A stretch of 64,000 bases of DNA, from positions 186,001 through 250,000 of the forward strand of contig CBINFS010000001.1 in NCBI GenBank assembly GCA_966250015.1, given 5' to 3'. The stretch's first letter is position 1. Every line of letters starts with the position of its first letter. Positions 1-8,650 of this stretch are shown here, one piece after another. The position numbers were made by a program, and so were the translations under genes. A model generated the notes under the pieces. That model had not been told where the DNA came from. It did not search any database and saw only the letters and a list, made by a program, of their open reading frames with translations. The DNA comes from CBINFS01 sp966250015 (GTDB lineage Bacteria > Bacteroidota > Rhodothermia > Rhodothermales > DASSAV01).

Positions 1-308
1 TTTGCCGCACGGACTGCCCCGAGCACGTTGAGCGTACTGCGGACGTTTCCCTTAACGAAGGTGTCCCAGTCTTTCGCACGGGTCACGCCCGCGACGTGAT
101 ACACGTAGTCCACCCCGTCGACGCCTTCCCACAGCTTTTCGGCATTGCTAAGATCACCTTTGATTTGCACGACGTCTTTGCCTTTTAGCCACTTCGGGTC
201 TTTTCGTACGAGGCACCGCACTTCGTCGTATCCGCGGCGATGGAGCTCATCCACGAGGTGACTTCCGACAAAACCGGTCCCACCGGTAACAAAGGCTCGC
301 TTACTCAT
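1..308 (-). CDS. NAD-dependent epimerase/dehydratase (partial, N-terminal part)
   Basis: The start codon is the ATG read leftwards from 308, and the gene runs off the left edge of the window, leaving about 102 codons. The protein opens with a beta strand followed by TGGTGFVGSHL, the glycine-rich NAD(P)-binding loop of extended short-chain dehydrogenases. It continues with a conserved-looking VYHVAGVTRAKDW stretch. This suggests a nucleotide-sugar epimerase or dehydratase, or a related extended SDR acting on a cytoplasmic substrate. The catalytic YxxxK lies outside the window, so the substrate cannot be named. Only 3 nt separate it from the upstream rlmD stop, so the two are probably cotranscribed. 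Confidence 0.85.
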   Translation of the reverse strand, partial: MSKRAFVTGGTGFVGSHLVDELHRRGYDEVRCLVRKDPKWLKGKDVVQIKGDLSNAEKLWEGVDGVDYVYHVAGVTRAKDWDTFVKGNVRSTLNVLGAVRAA

Positions 309-311
309 GTG

Positions 312-1724
312 TCAGGAAAGGGCACGTAGCTTGACTACGTTTTCGATGTGGTGTGTGTGAGGGAATAAGTCGACCGGCTGAACGGCTTCAATCCGGTAGG
401 CATCGCGAAGCAGGGCGAGGTCCCTCGCCTGCGTCTGGGGGTTGCAGCTAACGTAGACGAAGCGCGGTGGACGGAGCCGGCCGATCTGCTCGACGACCCG
501 GGGGTGCATTCCCGCACGGGGCGGATCTGCGATCAGCACGTCGGGTTTTCCGTGTTCTTCGATGAATTCGGGCGTGAACATCCGCATCAGGTCGCCGGCG
601 ATGAACGTCGTGTTCTCGACGCCGTTGGCAGCCGCATTGGCGCGGGCGTTTTGAACGGCCTCTTCAATCAGCTCTACGCCGACCACTTTACGCACGTCGC
701 CGGCAACGTGGACCGCAATCGTTCCTGCCCCACAGTACAGGTCGTAGACCAGGTCGTCTTTCTTCAGCTCGGCGAACCCGCGGGCGACGTCGTACAGGCG
801 TTCCGCCTGGAGGGTGTTGGTCTGGAAGAAGGCGTTTGGCGCGATCTCAAAAACGTGAGGGCCAATCCGGTCCCGAATGACCCCCGGGCCGTAGATCGTA
901 TGGATTTCCTCTCCGAAGGCAGTCTGGGACTGGCTGGTATTGATCGTGTTGACGAAAGTCGTGACTTCTGGGAATCGCTCCTGAAGGTAGGTTCCGAGCT
1001 CGGCCATACGCGCTTCGTCGAAGCCATTCGTGACGAGGTTGACCATCGTTTCGCCGGTCAGCTCGCCGTGACGAATGACGAGGTGACGCAGGTACCCGAA
1101 GTGATCCCGAATATTCCACGGCTCCCATCCACGCACTCGGGCGAATTCGCGGATCTCGTTGACGAGATTCACACTCAGGTCGGATTGGAGGTGGCAGATC
1201 TTCAGGTCGAGCACCTTGTAGAAATTCCCCGGTACGTGCAGCCCCAGCGCAAAATCCTTTTCGATCTCGTCTCCGGTGTCGATCTCCTCTGCGGTCATCC
1301 AGCGATGCGCGCTGAAGGAGAATTCCATTTTGTTGCGGTAGTAATAGATCCGATCAGAACCTATGGTAGGCCGCACCTCGACGTCCCGGAAACCGCCCTG
1401 GTGTACGAGGGCTCCTTCTACGCTTTGCCGCTTGGCTTCCAGCTGTGCTTCATACTTGACGTGCTGCCACTTACACCCCCCGCAAACGCCGAAGTAACGG
1501 CATTTTGGGGTGGTACGAAGCGGGCCCGGCTCGATGACCTGGAGCAGGTGGGCCTCGGCGTAGTTTTTCTTCTTTTTGACAATCCGGACGGCAACGCGAT
1601 CGCCGGGCACTCCGCCGTCAATGAAAACGGCCATCCCGTCGACGCGAGTCACGGATTTACCCCGATCTGCGAACTTCTCGACGATTAATTCCAGCTCCGT
1701 TCCCTTATTCACTACACTACCCAT
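312..1724 (-). CDS. rlmD: 23S rRNA (uracil-C5)-methyltransferase, RlmD/RumA family
   Basis: A 470-residue SAM-dependent RNA uracil-5 methyltransferase of the TrmA/RumA family. The N-terminal ~60 residues look like a TRAM RNA-binding domain. They are followed by the iron-sulfur cysteines in CRYFGVCGGCKWQH, with a further Cys in LKICHLQ near residue 177. The C-terminal Rossmann domain has the SAM motif YDLYCGAGTIAVHVA, the motif ADPPRAGMH, and the catalytic cysteine in YVSCNPQTQARD. Length and domain order are normal. TrmA-type paralogues that modify tRNA share these motifs, so the exact rRNA target is inferred. It lies 7 nt downstream of the cyclic-nucleotide-binding gene and 3 nt before the epimerase, suggesting a three-gene unit. 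Confidence 0.93.
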   Translation of the reverse strand: MGSVVNKGTELELIVEKFADRGKSVTRVDGMAVFIDGGVPGDRVAVRIVKKKKNYAEAHLLQVIEPGPLRTTPKCRYFGVCGGCKWQHVKYEAQLEAKRQSVEGALVHQGGFRDVEVRPTIGSDRIYYYRNKMEFSFSAHRWMTAEEIDTGDEIEKDFALGLHVPGNFYKVLDLKICHLQSDLSVNLVNEIREFARVRGWEPWNIRDHFGYLRHLVIRHGELTGETMVNLVTNGFDEARMAELGTYLQERFPEVTTFVNTINTSQSQTAFGEEIHTIYGPGVIRDRIGPHVFEIAPNAFFQTNTLQAERLYDVARGFAELKKDDLVYDLYCGAGTIAVHVAGDVRKVVGVELIEEAVQNARANAAANGVENTTFIAGDLMRMFTPEFIEEHGKPDVLIADPPRAGMHPRVVEQIGRLRPPRFVYVSCNPQTQARDLALLRDAYRIEAVQPVDLFPHTHHIENVVKLRALS

Positions 1725-1731
1725 TTAAAAG

Positions 1732-2340
1732 CTATCCTGTAAGTGGAGAGCCGGATTCCGACCCTTCGACGCGTTGAGCGGCTCCGTGGAGAAGCCGTCC
1801 CGCGGCGAGTTTTCCGTCGCGCGCTTCGAGGAGGTTGTCCATCTCGACGAGCTGTGTGGCAAGGTAATTGGCCAGCACACCGAGTATGGCAGCGCCGGCT
1901 TTGGGATCACGTTTGATGAGGGTATTCAGATCCGGGCGAAAGAAGCCAATTACGCGCGTTTCGGTTACCGCTTGTGCGGTTTCGGTACGTCGAAAATCGC
2001 CGAAGATCGAGAGGTAGCCGAAGAGGTCGTATGCATCGACCTGCCGGAGAAGCTGCACGCTCCCGTCTTCGTCCTCGATCAGGAGCCGTATACGCCCGCT
2101 TTGCACGATGTATAGCCCGAGCCCCGGATCTTGCTCGAAGTAGAGGTATTCGTCCTTCTTGTACGTTCGGGTATGGACCGCGTCGGCCAGCGCACGTAAC
2201 GTCCCTCTGGAGAGAACCTGGAAGATGGCTACGTTTCGTAGCGTGTCGGTGATTTCCGGGAGATGCTTGTCAGCCTCGCGCTGGAATACGCGCTGATACT
2301 CTTTTCGAAGCGTCGTGAAGGTGTTCCGCAGTACGGACAT
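1732..2340 (-). CDS. Cyclic nucleotide-binding domain protein without DNA-binding domain
   Basis: About 202 residues. The centre is a cNMP-binding beta-roll: strands with YKKDEYLYFEQD, then GLGLYIVQSGRIRLLIEDED, then DLFGYLSIFGDFRRTETAQA, which resembles the phosphate-binding cassette of Crp/Fnr proteins. Instead of a helix-turn-helix, the region after the roll is a short helix (AILGVLANYLATQLVEMDNL) followed by a low-complexity tail, so it is probably not a transcription factor by itself. The ATG at 2340 is preferred over the in-frame TTG at 2352; neither has a clear ribosome-binding site. It may sense a nucleotide or another small ligand and act on a partner. Its ligand is unknown. It is the first gene of a likely operon with rlmD. 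Confidence 0.8.
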   Translation of the reverse strand: MSVLRNTFTTLRKEYQRVFQREADKHLPEITDTLRNVAIFQVLSRGTLRALADAVHTRTYKKDEYLYFEQDPGLGLYIVQSGRIRLLIEDEDGSVQLLRQVDAYDLFGYLSIFGDFRRTETAQAVTETRVIGFFRPDLNTLIKRDPKAGAAILGVLANYLATQLVEMDNLLEARDGKLAAGRLLHGAAQRVEGSESGSPLTG

Positions 2341-2523
2341 AGAGTGAAACAAGTCAGTGGGGCAGGCTACCTATGGCGGCTGAAACTTCACGAGCAGCTA
2401 CAGCATTCGACCCCTGCCGATACGGCTCCTGCAATATTCCGGGTTAATAATCGAATCGTACCCCAAAATATACACGCTTCGGAATCATAAAGCCCTTATT
2501 CCAAAGCACCGGGGATCGGGATC

Positions 2524-2946
2524 TCAGGAAGCCTTACCGGATGCCGGATTTGGGTTGCCTGCAACGGGTGGGCCGATCACCAGGCGGTCGGGGACGTCGT
2601 TTCGCTGGGGCTCAGGGTTGACCAGAGGACCCGTCAGCGGAAGATCGAAGGCGGTGACGAACGGTGCAATCACAGAGAAGAAGAATTCCTGTTGCAGCTC
2701 GAAAAAATCCGGCTCGAACTCTCCGTGCTTGTCCAGATGTCCACGGATGTCGAGATAAAACGTTCGGGGCCAGTTGGGGAATCGCTCCTGCGACTCCTTC
2801 AATAAGCCGAACAGGTCACCGACCGCTTTTTCGAAGTCATCCGACGACTCGACGACGTGATACAGCGATACCGTGTTGTCGAAGTTCATCCAAACACCCG
2901 GGGTATCGGGTTTCTGATAGGCCGGTATAAGGGGAGGCTCATTCAT
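2524..2946 (-). CDS. Hypothetical protein
   Basis: A 140-residue acidic, soluble protein with no signal peptide and no transmembrane segment. I recognise no family. Visible traits are a long aromatic-rich middle (FEPDFFELQQEFFFSVIAPF) and a proline-rich C-terminal tail. Codon use looks like its neighbours, and the frame is open with a clean ATG. It is separated from the cyclic-nucleotide-binding gene by about 180 nt and is divergent from purB, so it is probably transcribed on its own. No function can be proposed from sequence. Confidence 0.65.
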   Translation of the reverse strand: MNEPPLIPAYQKPDTPGVWMNFDNTVSLYHVVESSDDFEKAVGDLFGLLKESQERFPNWPRTFYLDIRGHLDKHGEFEPDFFELQQEFFFSVIAPFVTAFDLPLTGPLVNPEPQRNDVPDRLVIGPPVAGNPNPASGKAS

Positions 2947-3124
2947 CGATCGTCCGGATAGCTCAGGTTAAAGGCGCGGATCATACGTCCCACCACCCGT
3001 GAGGATTCTGACCGGCAGAGTTCTGCAGGCTTATGCTCCAATTTTTTTAGTGATTTTCCGGGATGCTCAAGGTTACCGGTGTTAGTTTTAACTGTCGCAC
3101 TTTTTCATTTCCGACGAGAATACC

Positions 3125-4420
3125 ATGATCGATCGATACACGCGGCCTGAGATGGCCGCACTTTGGAGTGAAGAGCAGCAATATCAGTCGTGGCTCGACG
3201 TCGAGCTGGCTGCGTGCGAAGCCTGGGCGGCCATCGGAGCCATTCCGAAGGAGGACGTCGAGCTGTTGTACAAAAATGCATCGTTCGACGTCGATCGCAT
3301 TCACGAGATCGAGGAATCCACGCGCCACGACGTGGTGGCCTTTACGAGGGCCGTGAGCGAGACACTCGGCGCGGAAAAAAAGTGGGTCCACTACGGCTTG
3401 ACCTCTTCGGACGTCGTCGACACGGCCCTTTCGTACCGGCTCAAGAAGGCCAACGAGCTGCTGGCCGAGAAGATCGACCACATGCTGTCTGTGCTCGCCG
3501 CAAAAGCTCGGGAGCACAAGCGGACGCTCATGATGGGGCGTACGCACGGGATACACGCCGAGCCCACGACCTTCGGGTTGAAGATGGCGCTCTATTATGC
3601 GGAGATGGAGCGAAACAAGGCGCGTTTCCAGGCGGCGGCAGAGGACATGCGGGTCGGGAAGCTGTCGGGCGCCGTCGGCACGTTCGCCCACATACCGCCC
3701 GAGGTAGAGCGGCTCACGTGTGAGCGCCTGGGGTTGAAGCCGGCGCCCATCTCGACGCAAGTGCTTCAGCGCGACCGGCACGCGTACTACATAGCGACGC
3801 TCGCTTTGATCGGGGCCACCCTGGAAAAACTGGCGATCGAGATCCGGGGCCTGCAACGGAGCGAGGTCCGTGAGGTGGAAGAGGCTTTTGGGAAAGGGCA
3901 AAAGGGATCTTCCGCGATGCCGCACAAGCGGAATCCGATAGGATCGGAGAACATCACCGGGTGTGCCCGCCTGCTGAGGGGCTACATGGTTACTGCCTAC
4001 GAAAACGTAGCCCTCTGGCACGAGCGCGACATTTCCCACTCGTCAGCCGAGCGGGTGATTTTCCCCGACGCAACGACCCTCCTGCACTACATGCTTCACC
4101 GGATGGCCAGCCTCGTCGAGAACCTGGTGGTCTATCCCGAGAACATGCGGCTGAACATGGAACGGACGTTCGGTCTGTACAACAGCCAGCGGATCCTCCT
4201 CAAACTGGTCGACAAGGGTATGAGCAGAGAGGCGGCGTACGACCTCGTTCAACCGCGCGCCATGCAATCGTGGAAAGAACAGCGTAGTTTCAAGGACATT
4301 ATTCTGGCCGATCCGGAAATAACCCGGCGCCTGAGCCGGGAGGAGATCGAAGACGCCTTGGACGCCGAGTTTCACATGAGGAACGTCGATCTGATTTTTG
4401 AGCGTGTCGGACTTGGTTGA
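3125..4420 (+). CDS. purB: Adenylosuccinate lyase
   Basis: A 431-residue member of the fumarase/aspartase superfamily, of the short bacterial PurB type. It catalyses two beta-eliminations that release fumarate: SAICAR to AICAR, and adenylosuccinate to AMP, in purine synthesis. Seen in sequence: MIDRYTRPEMAALWSEE at the N-terminus, TSSDVVDTALS, MMGRTHGIHAEPTTFG with the general acid histidine region, and the superfamily signature SSAMPHKRNPIGSE on the flexible catalytic loop. The ATG at 3125 starts the conserved N-terminal sequence directly. It stands alone, with a 225-nt gap before nuoA. Confidence 0.97.
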   Translation: MIDRYTRPEMAALWSEEQQYQSWLDVELAACEAWAAIGAIPKEDVELLYKNASFDVDRIHEIEESTRHDVVAFTRAVSETLGAEKKWVHYGLTSSDVVDTALSYRLKKANELLAEKIDHMLSVLAAKAREHKRTLMMGRTHGIHAEPTTFGLKMALYYAEMERNKARFQAAAEDMRVGKLSGAVGTFAHIPPEVERLTCERLGLKPAPISTQVLQRDRHAYYIATLALIGATLEKLAIEIRGLQRSEVREVEEAFGKGQKGSSAMPHKRNPIGSENITGCARLLRGYMVTAYENVALWHERDISHSSAERVIFPDATTLLHYMLHRMASLVENLVVYPENMRLNMERTFGLYNSQRILLKLVDKGMSREAAYDLVQPRAMQSWKEQRSFKDIILADPEITRRLSREEIEDALDAEFHMRNVDLIFERVGLG

Positions 4421-4645
4421 TTCGTACGGCTTGCTTCGGCGTCCATCAGGTTGCATTAGTGTAACGGAGTTTTGATAGTTGGTTCTTTGTGCCGGGCGCC
4501 TGATGCCGGATGGTAATTCTCGTTGACTACGACACCCTGTTTCGGTAGTTTGCCGGACTGAGTACAAAGAAAGTAGTACCTTACGTCGCTGACTCCTCCT
4601 CGTCACGTTTTTTGAAGAGCAAACTGTGGTAAACCGGGGAAACCC

Positions 4646-5020
4646 ATGTTAGAAGATTTTTTACCCCTGTTTTTGATGATACTGATGGCGGCCGGTCTGG
4701 CGGTTACGTTGCTCAAGGCGTCCGAATGGATAGGCCCCAAGCGTCCTAACCTGTCAAAAACCTCGACTTACGAAAGTGGTATGGATCCAATCGGTACCGC
4801 TCGCGAGCGGTACTCGGTGAAGTTCTACCTCGTCGCGATGATTTTTATCATCTTCGACATCGAGGTTGTGTTTCTGTATCCGTGGGCGGTTAGTTTTCGT
4901 GACTTCGTCTCGGAGGGAATCGGTCTCGGGGTCACCGGCGTCGTCGCCTTTTTCATTCTCGTTCTGGTAGTCGGGCTGATTTACGACATCAAAAAGGGCG
5001 GACTCGAGTTTTACAATTGA
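4646..5020 (+). CDS. nuoA: NADH-quinone oxidoreductase subunit A
   Basis: A 124-residue membrane subunit of complex I (Nqo7). Three hydrophobic segments are visible: residues ~5-25, ~63-83 and ~90-115. Between the first two is the family signature KTSTYESGMDPIGTARERYSV, the loop that lines the quinone channel, followed by YLVAMIFIIFDIEVVFLYPW. Length is normal. It is the first gene of the nuoABCDEFG block. The 225-nt upstream gap probably holds the promoter, but I could not identify one confidently. The gap to nuoB is 136 nt, longer than the other spacings in the block. Confidence 0.96.
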   Translation: MLEDFLPLFLMILMAAGLAVTLLKASEWIGPKRPNLSKTSTYESGMDPIGTARERYSVKFYLVAMIFIIFDIEVVFLYPWAVSFRDFVSEGIGLGVTGVVAFFILVLVVGLIYDIKKGGLEFYN

Positions 5021-5156
5021 GCCCGGCCCAGTCTGGTGGAATTGCCGGGGTTGAACGGAGAGAATGAAACTGCTCATGACGTGACACATACAACGGTCAG
5101 CGTGTTACGCCTTGCATTTTCTTACAGAACTGGAGGAGCCTGTCGGCTTGAGATAA

Positions 5157-5741
5157 ATGGGGGATGGTAATTTGAACGAGGGATTCCTGACGACCCGATT
5201 GGACGTGGTTGCCAACTGGGCGCGTTCGAACTCTCTGATGCCGATGCCTTTGGGACTTTCGTGTTGCGCTATCGAGATGATGGGCGCGTCGGACCCGAAG
5301 TACGACATCGGGCGGTTTGGGAGTGAGGCCATGCGTTTCTCACCCCGCCAGGCCGACCTGATGATTGTGGCCGGCTGGGTAACGTACAAGATGTCGCACG
5401 CCATTCGGCGAATCTGGGATCAGATGGGCGATCCGAAGTGGTGCATCGCGATGGGCGTCTGTGCTTCGGCGGGAGGTCCGCACCGTTGTTATGGCGTCGT
5501 ACAGGGCGTCGACAACTTCTTGCCGGTCGACGTCTACGTACCCGGCTGCCCTCCTCGCCCGGAGATACTCCTCCATGCAATCATGGACATTCAGGAGAAG
5601 ATCCGGAACACCTATTCAATCAAGCACGACTACGAGACGGGAGAGGTGCGCAGCGTCGCGCCGGTTCCCCGGAACACGCGCATCATCACACCGGAGGGAA
5701 CGCAGGTGGTCTCTCCCAGCACTCTCTACGATCAGGAATAA
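5157..5741 (+). CDS. nuoB: NADH-quinone oxidoreductase subunit B
   Basis: A 194-residue peripheral-arm subunit (Nqo6) carrying the terminal iron-sulfur cluster N2, which passes electrons to quinone. The adjacent cysteine pair is in LSCCAIEMMGASDPKYDIGR. The other two ligands are in CIAMGVCASAGG/HRCYG and DVYVPGCPPRPE. The C-terminus is about 30 residues longer than the core fold and ends in a polar tail, as is common outside Proteobacteria. nuoC starts 16 nt after the stop, so they are translated from one message. Confidence 0.97.
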   Translation: MGDGNLNEGFLTTRLDVVANWARSNSLMPMPLGLSCCAIEMMGASDPKYDIGRFGSEAMRFSPRQADLMIVAGWVTYKMSHAIRRIWDQMGDPKWCIAMGVCASAGGPHRCYGVVQGVDNFLPVDVYVPGCPPRPEILLHAIMDIQEKIRNTYSIKHDYETGEVRSVAPVPRNTRIITPEGTQVVSPSTLYDQE

Positions 5742-5757
5742 ACGCCGGAGCACGTTC

Positions 5758-6498
5758 ATGCGAGAAGACCAAAAAAACGCCGAGACCCGAACCGATCCGG
5801 CCTTGCATGCACACGAGACGCTGAAGTTTTATTTCACGCCCAAACACGAGCCGCTGCCGAAGGATCGCCCGAATCCGCATGCCAAAGCGACGACCTTCGT
5901 GCCCGAGGTGGTGGCGGCGTTACAGGAGCGCTTCGGCGACGACGTGCGCGAAGTCGGGTTGTATGCCAACGAGCACACGGTGCTGTTGACCAAGCAACGG
6001 ATCGTGGACGTGTGCCGGTTTTTGAAAGAAGAGATGGGCTTTACCTATTTCGTCGATTGCGGCGGGATCGATCGGTTCGTCGACGAAGAGCGATACGAGG
6101 TCTTCTACAACCTGGTATCCGTCAAAGACAAAAAACGGATTCGAATCAAGGTCAGGGTAGGGGAGGACGACATGACGGTTCCGTCAGTCACCAGCGTCTA
6201 CCGTGCGGCGGACTGGAACGAGCGCGAGGCATGGGACATGTTCGGGATCCGGTTCGAAGGCCACCCTGATCTGCGACGGATGTACATGCCGGAGGACTTC
6301 GAGTATCACCCCCTCAGAAAAGAGTTTCCGTTGCTTGGAATACCGGGATCGTTGCCGCTGCCTCCACAGACGCCGGAAGGTGAGCTGACGATGGATCCTT
6401 TCGCGAGGGCGCACGGATACATCCCTGTTAACAGCTTTCAGGAGCCTCCTTCGAACCGGAAGGGATCGAACGGGGAGGACAAACAGGCTGGTGAGTAG
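5758..6498 (+). CDS. nuoC: NADH-quinone oxidoreductase subunit C
   Basis: A 246-residue peripheral subunit (Nqo5, 30 kDa type). I place the start at the ATG at 5758, where the protein reads MREDQKNAETRTD; the open frame extends upstream but only overlaps nuoB. The signature ADWNEREAWDMFGIRFEGHP and the following DLRRMYMPEDFEYHPLRKE are typical of the family. The N-terminal ~45 residues are a charged extension. NuoC is separate from NuoD here, not fused as in E. coli. It has no cofactor of its own and supports the N2/quinone region of complex I. Confidence 0.95.
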   Translation: MREDQKNAETRTDPALHAHETLKFYFTPKHEPLPKDRPNPHAKATTFVPEVVAALQERFGDDVREVGLYANEHTVLLTKQRIVDVCRFLKEEMGFTYFVDCGGIDRFVDEERYEVFYNLVSVKDKKRIRIKVRVGEDDMTVPSVTSVYRAADWNEREAWDMFGIRFEGHPDLRRMYMPEDFEYHPLRKEFPLLGIPGSLPLPPQTPEGELTMDPFARAHGYIPVNSFQEPPSNRKGSNGEDKQAGE

Positions 6499-6538
6499 CT
6501 CACTCCTGATGATTTAAACCAAACGATAGTTGATAGAT

Positions 6539-7879
6539 ATGCCGGTTACGTCCTTCGGTCAGGGAATAACGGGGGGAGCGTACGATTTGGGCGGGGCCTT
6601 TACGTTCTGGCCCCGACACAATGAAGCCCTGCTCAAAAGACTTGAGACCAAGGATTCGTGGCTCGAGCGGCATCAATATCCCAAACGTGAAAAGGATGAC
6701 CCGCTCGAGAATGAAATGGTCCTCAACCTCGGGCCGCAGCACCCTGCCACGCACGGAGTGCTTCGGGTCGTCGTAAAGCTCGACGGTGAGCTGATCGAGA
6801 AGGCGGTCGTCGACATCGGGTATCTGCACCGGGGTCTCGAGAAGCTGGCCGAAAGCAAGACGTTCCAGGAGTTCATGCCGTACACCGACCGGATGGACTA
6901 CCTGTCGCCCTATTCCAACAACGTGGCCTGGTGCCTTGCGGTAGAGAAGCTGGTCGGGATCGAAGTACCTGAACGCGCCCAGTGGATCAGGATGATGATG
7001 TGCGAGCTGGCGCGTATCTCGTCTCACCTGATCTGGATGGGGGTGGGCCTGATGGATGCCGGCGCTGTGTCGGTATTCCTGTGGACGTTCCGCGAACGCG
7101 AAGAGATCTACGCCATCTTCGACGAGGTAACCGGCGCACGCCTCACGGTTTCACACGCCCGCATCGGTGGAATCGCCAACGACCTCACCCCGACCGCCTT
7201 CGCACGGATCAAGAACTTTGCGGATCGATTCCCGGAACAGCTTCGCGGATGGGAGAAATTCCTCAACCGCAACCGGATCTGGATTGACCGTAACGAAGGT
7301 ATCGGGGCGATAACCGCGGAGGAAGCCCTGGAGCTTGGCTTGACGGGACCGAACATTCGGGCGTGCGGCATCGAGTACGACATCCGCCACTTCGAGCCTT
7401 ATCTGAAGTACGACGAGGTTGATTTTATTATCCCTCTTCGAACCGAAGGTGACGCGCTGGCCCGGTACTTCGTGCGTCTGGAAGAGATGAGTGAGAGCAT
7501 CAAAATCGTTCGTCAGTGTCTGGAACGGCTCGAGCACATGCCGGGCCCGATCAGGACGGACGACAGCCGCCTGGCGTATCCCTCCAAGGAGGAAGTCTAT
7601 TATTCGATGGAGAGTATGATTCACGACTTCCTGCTGACGGACGTGGGGGTTGCGCCTCCGAAAGGTGCGCATAGCTACCACGCCATCGAGGCACCGAAGG
7701 GTGAGCTGGGCTTCTACATGATCTCCGACGGCACCGGTCGGCCGTGGCGCGTACGGATCAAGGCGCCCAGCTTCTCCAACCTTCAGGGATTGGAGGACAT
7801 GATGGAAGGCTCTCTCGTTGCCGACACCGTCATCATGATCGGGTCGATCGATCCGGTAATGGGTGAATCTGACAAATAA
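6539..7879 (+). CDS. nuoD: NADH-quinone oxidoreductase subunit D
   Basis: A 446-residue subunit (Nqo4, 49 kDa type) that forms the quinone-binding pocket with NuoB. It carries the family motifs LGPQHPATHGVLRV with the quinone-contacting histidine, DIGYLHRGLEKLAE, YLSPYSNNVAWCLAVEKL, and TVSHARIGGIAND, and ends in SIDPVMGESDK, which matches the hydrogenase-like C-terminus of the family. The ATG at 6539 is preferred to an in-frame TTG nine bases upstream; the ribosome-binding site is weak. The extra ~55 residues before the LGPQHP motif form a family-variable N-terminus. nuoE follows after 14 nt. Confidence 0.96.
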   Translation: MPVTSFGQGITGGAYDLGGAFTFWPRHNEALLKRLETKDSWLERHQYPKREKDDPLENEMVLNLGPQHPATHGVLRVVVKLDGELIEKAVVDIGYLHRGLEKLAESKTFQEFMPYTDRMDYLSPYSNNVAWCLAVEKLVGIEVPERAQWIRMMMCELARISSHLIWMGVGLMDAGAVSVFLWTFREREEIYAIFDEVTGARLTVSHARIGGIANDLTPTAFARIKNFADRFPEQLRGWEKFLNRNRIWIDRNEGIGAITAEEALELGLTGPNIRACGIEYDIRHFEPYLKYDEVDFIIPLRTEGDALARYFVRLEEMSESIKIVRQCLERLEHMPGPIRTDDSRLAYPSKEEVYYSMESMIHDFLLTDVGVAPPKGAHSYHAIEAPKGELGFYMISDGTGRPWRVRIKAPSFSNLQGLEDMMEGSLVADTVIMIGSIDPVMGESDK

Positions 7880-7893
7880 TCGGCTTTTGTAAT

Positions 7894-8568
7894 ATGGCAG
7901 ATTTCGTAGATAATCCGGTTGCTCCATTACCCGACCCGGAAGCCAGGCAATATTTCGACGAGAAGGACCTGGTCTTTACGGATGAGGAAAAGGCGCTGTT
8001 GGAGCGGTTCAAACGTCAGTACCCGACGCCGGAAGGCGCCGTCATGAAAGGGCTGTGGCTCGCCCAGGAAAAATTCGGATTTCTTCCCCCTGAGGTCATT
8101 CGGCTGGTTGCGGATACCCTCGGCATGTCGTACACCCAGGCGTATGGTGTAGCGACTTTTTACTCGCAGTATTACAAGGAAAAACCGGGTAAATACGTCC
8201 TCGACGTTTGCACCTGCTTCTCGTGCCAGGTTTGCGGCGGGTACGACATTCTCCACTACCTGGAAGACAAGCTGGGCATTCACAAGGGTGAGACCACGGA
8301 CGACGGCCTCTTTACGCTTCAGGAAGTCGAGTGCCTCGGCGCTTGCGGCTCCGCTCCGGTGATGCAGGTGACCAACGGCCCATACGTGCACAATCTGACG
8401 AAGGAGAAGGTCGACCGGCTCATCGAGGATCTCCGGCAGGGAAAAATGCCCGAGTTTACGTCGATCACGTTACCGCAGGATGAGAAGGAGCTGGGAGGGA
8501 ACCGCCGTAGCGACGTCTCAAAAGCGGAGACCTACGTGACGCCTCCGGTTGCGGAAACGATTCGTTGA
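7894..8568 (+). CDS. nuoE: NADH-quinone oxidoreductase subunit E
   Basis: A 224-residue thioredoxin-fold subunit (Nqo2, 24 kDa type) that binds the [2Fe-2S] cluster N1a beside the flavin. The N-terminal helical part includes FGFLPPEVIRLVADTLGM. The first ligand pair lies in CTCFSCQVCGG, which has two cysteines more than the minimal motif, and the second in VECLGACGSAPVMQV. About 50 residues after the thioredoxin fold form a polar tail rich in charged residues. It is followed by an 82-nt gap to nuoF. Confidence 0.95.
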   Translation: MADFVDNPVAPLPDPEARQYFDEKDLVFTDEEKALLERFKRQYPTPEGAVMKGLWLAQEKFGFLPPEVIRLVADTLGMSYTQAYGVATFYSQYYKEKPGKYVLDVCTCFSCQVCGGYDILHYLEDKLGIHKGETTDDGLFTLQEVECLGACGSAPVMQVTNGPYVHNLTKEKVDRLIEDLRQGKMPEFTSITLPQDEKELGGNRRSDVSKAETYVTPPVAETIR

Positions 8569-8650
8569 CTCCGGTATCGTGCGGCGCCTTCCCGGACGGA
8601 TAATTTGACCGGCGAGTCGAAGTAAGAATTCTTAGACGCAAGTTTACTAT

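Noticed and set aside
504..1688. Long plus-strand ORF (394 codons) opposite rlmD
   Set aside because: It is the antisense frame of a clear RlmD gene. In GC-rich coding DNA such frames stay open; it has no family signature.
3047..4039. Minus-strand ORF (330 codons) opposite purB
   Set aside because: Antisense of PurB with low-complexity Arg/Leu/Pro composition and no motif.
5461..5757. N-terminal extension of nuoC into nuoB
   Set aside because: The frame is open, but it lies wholly over nuoB with unlikely composition; the ATG at 5758 gives the normal NuoC.
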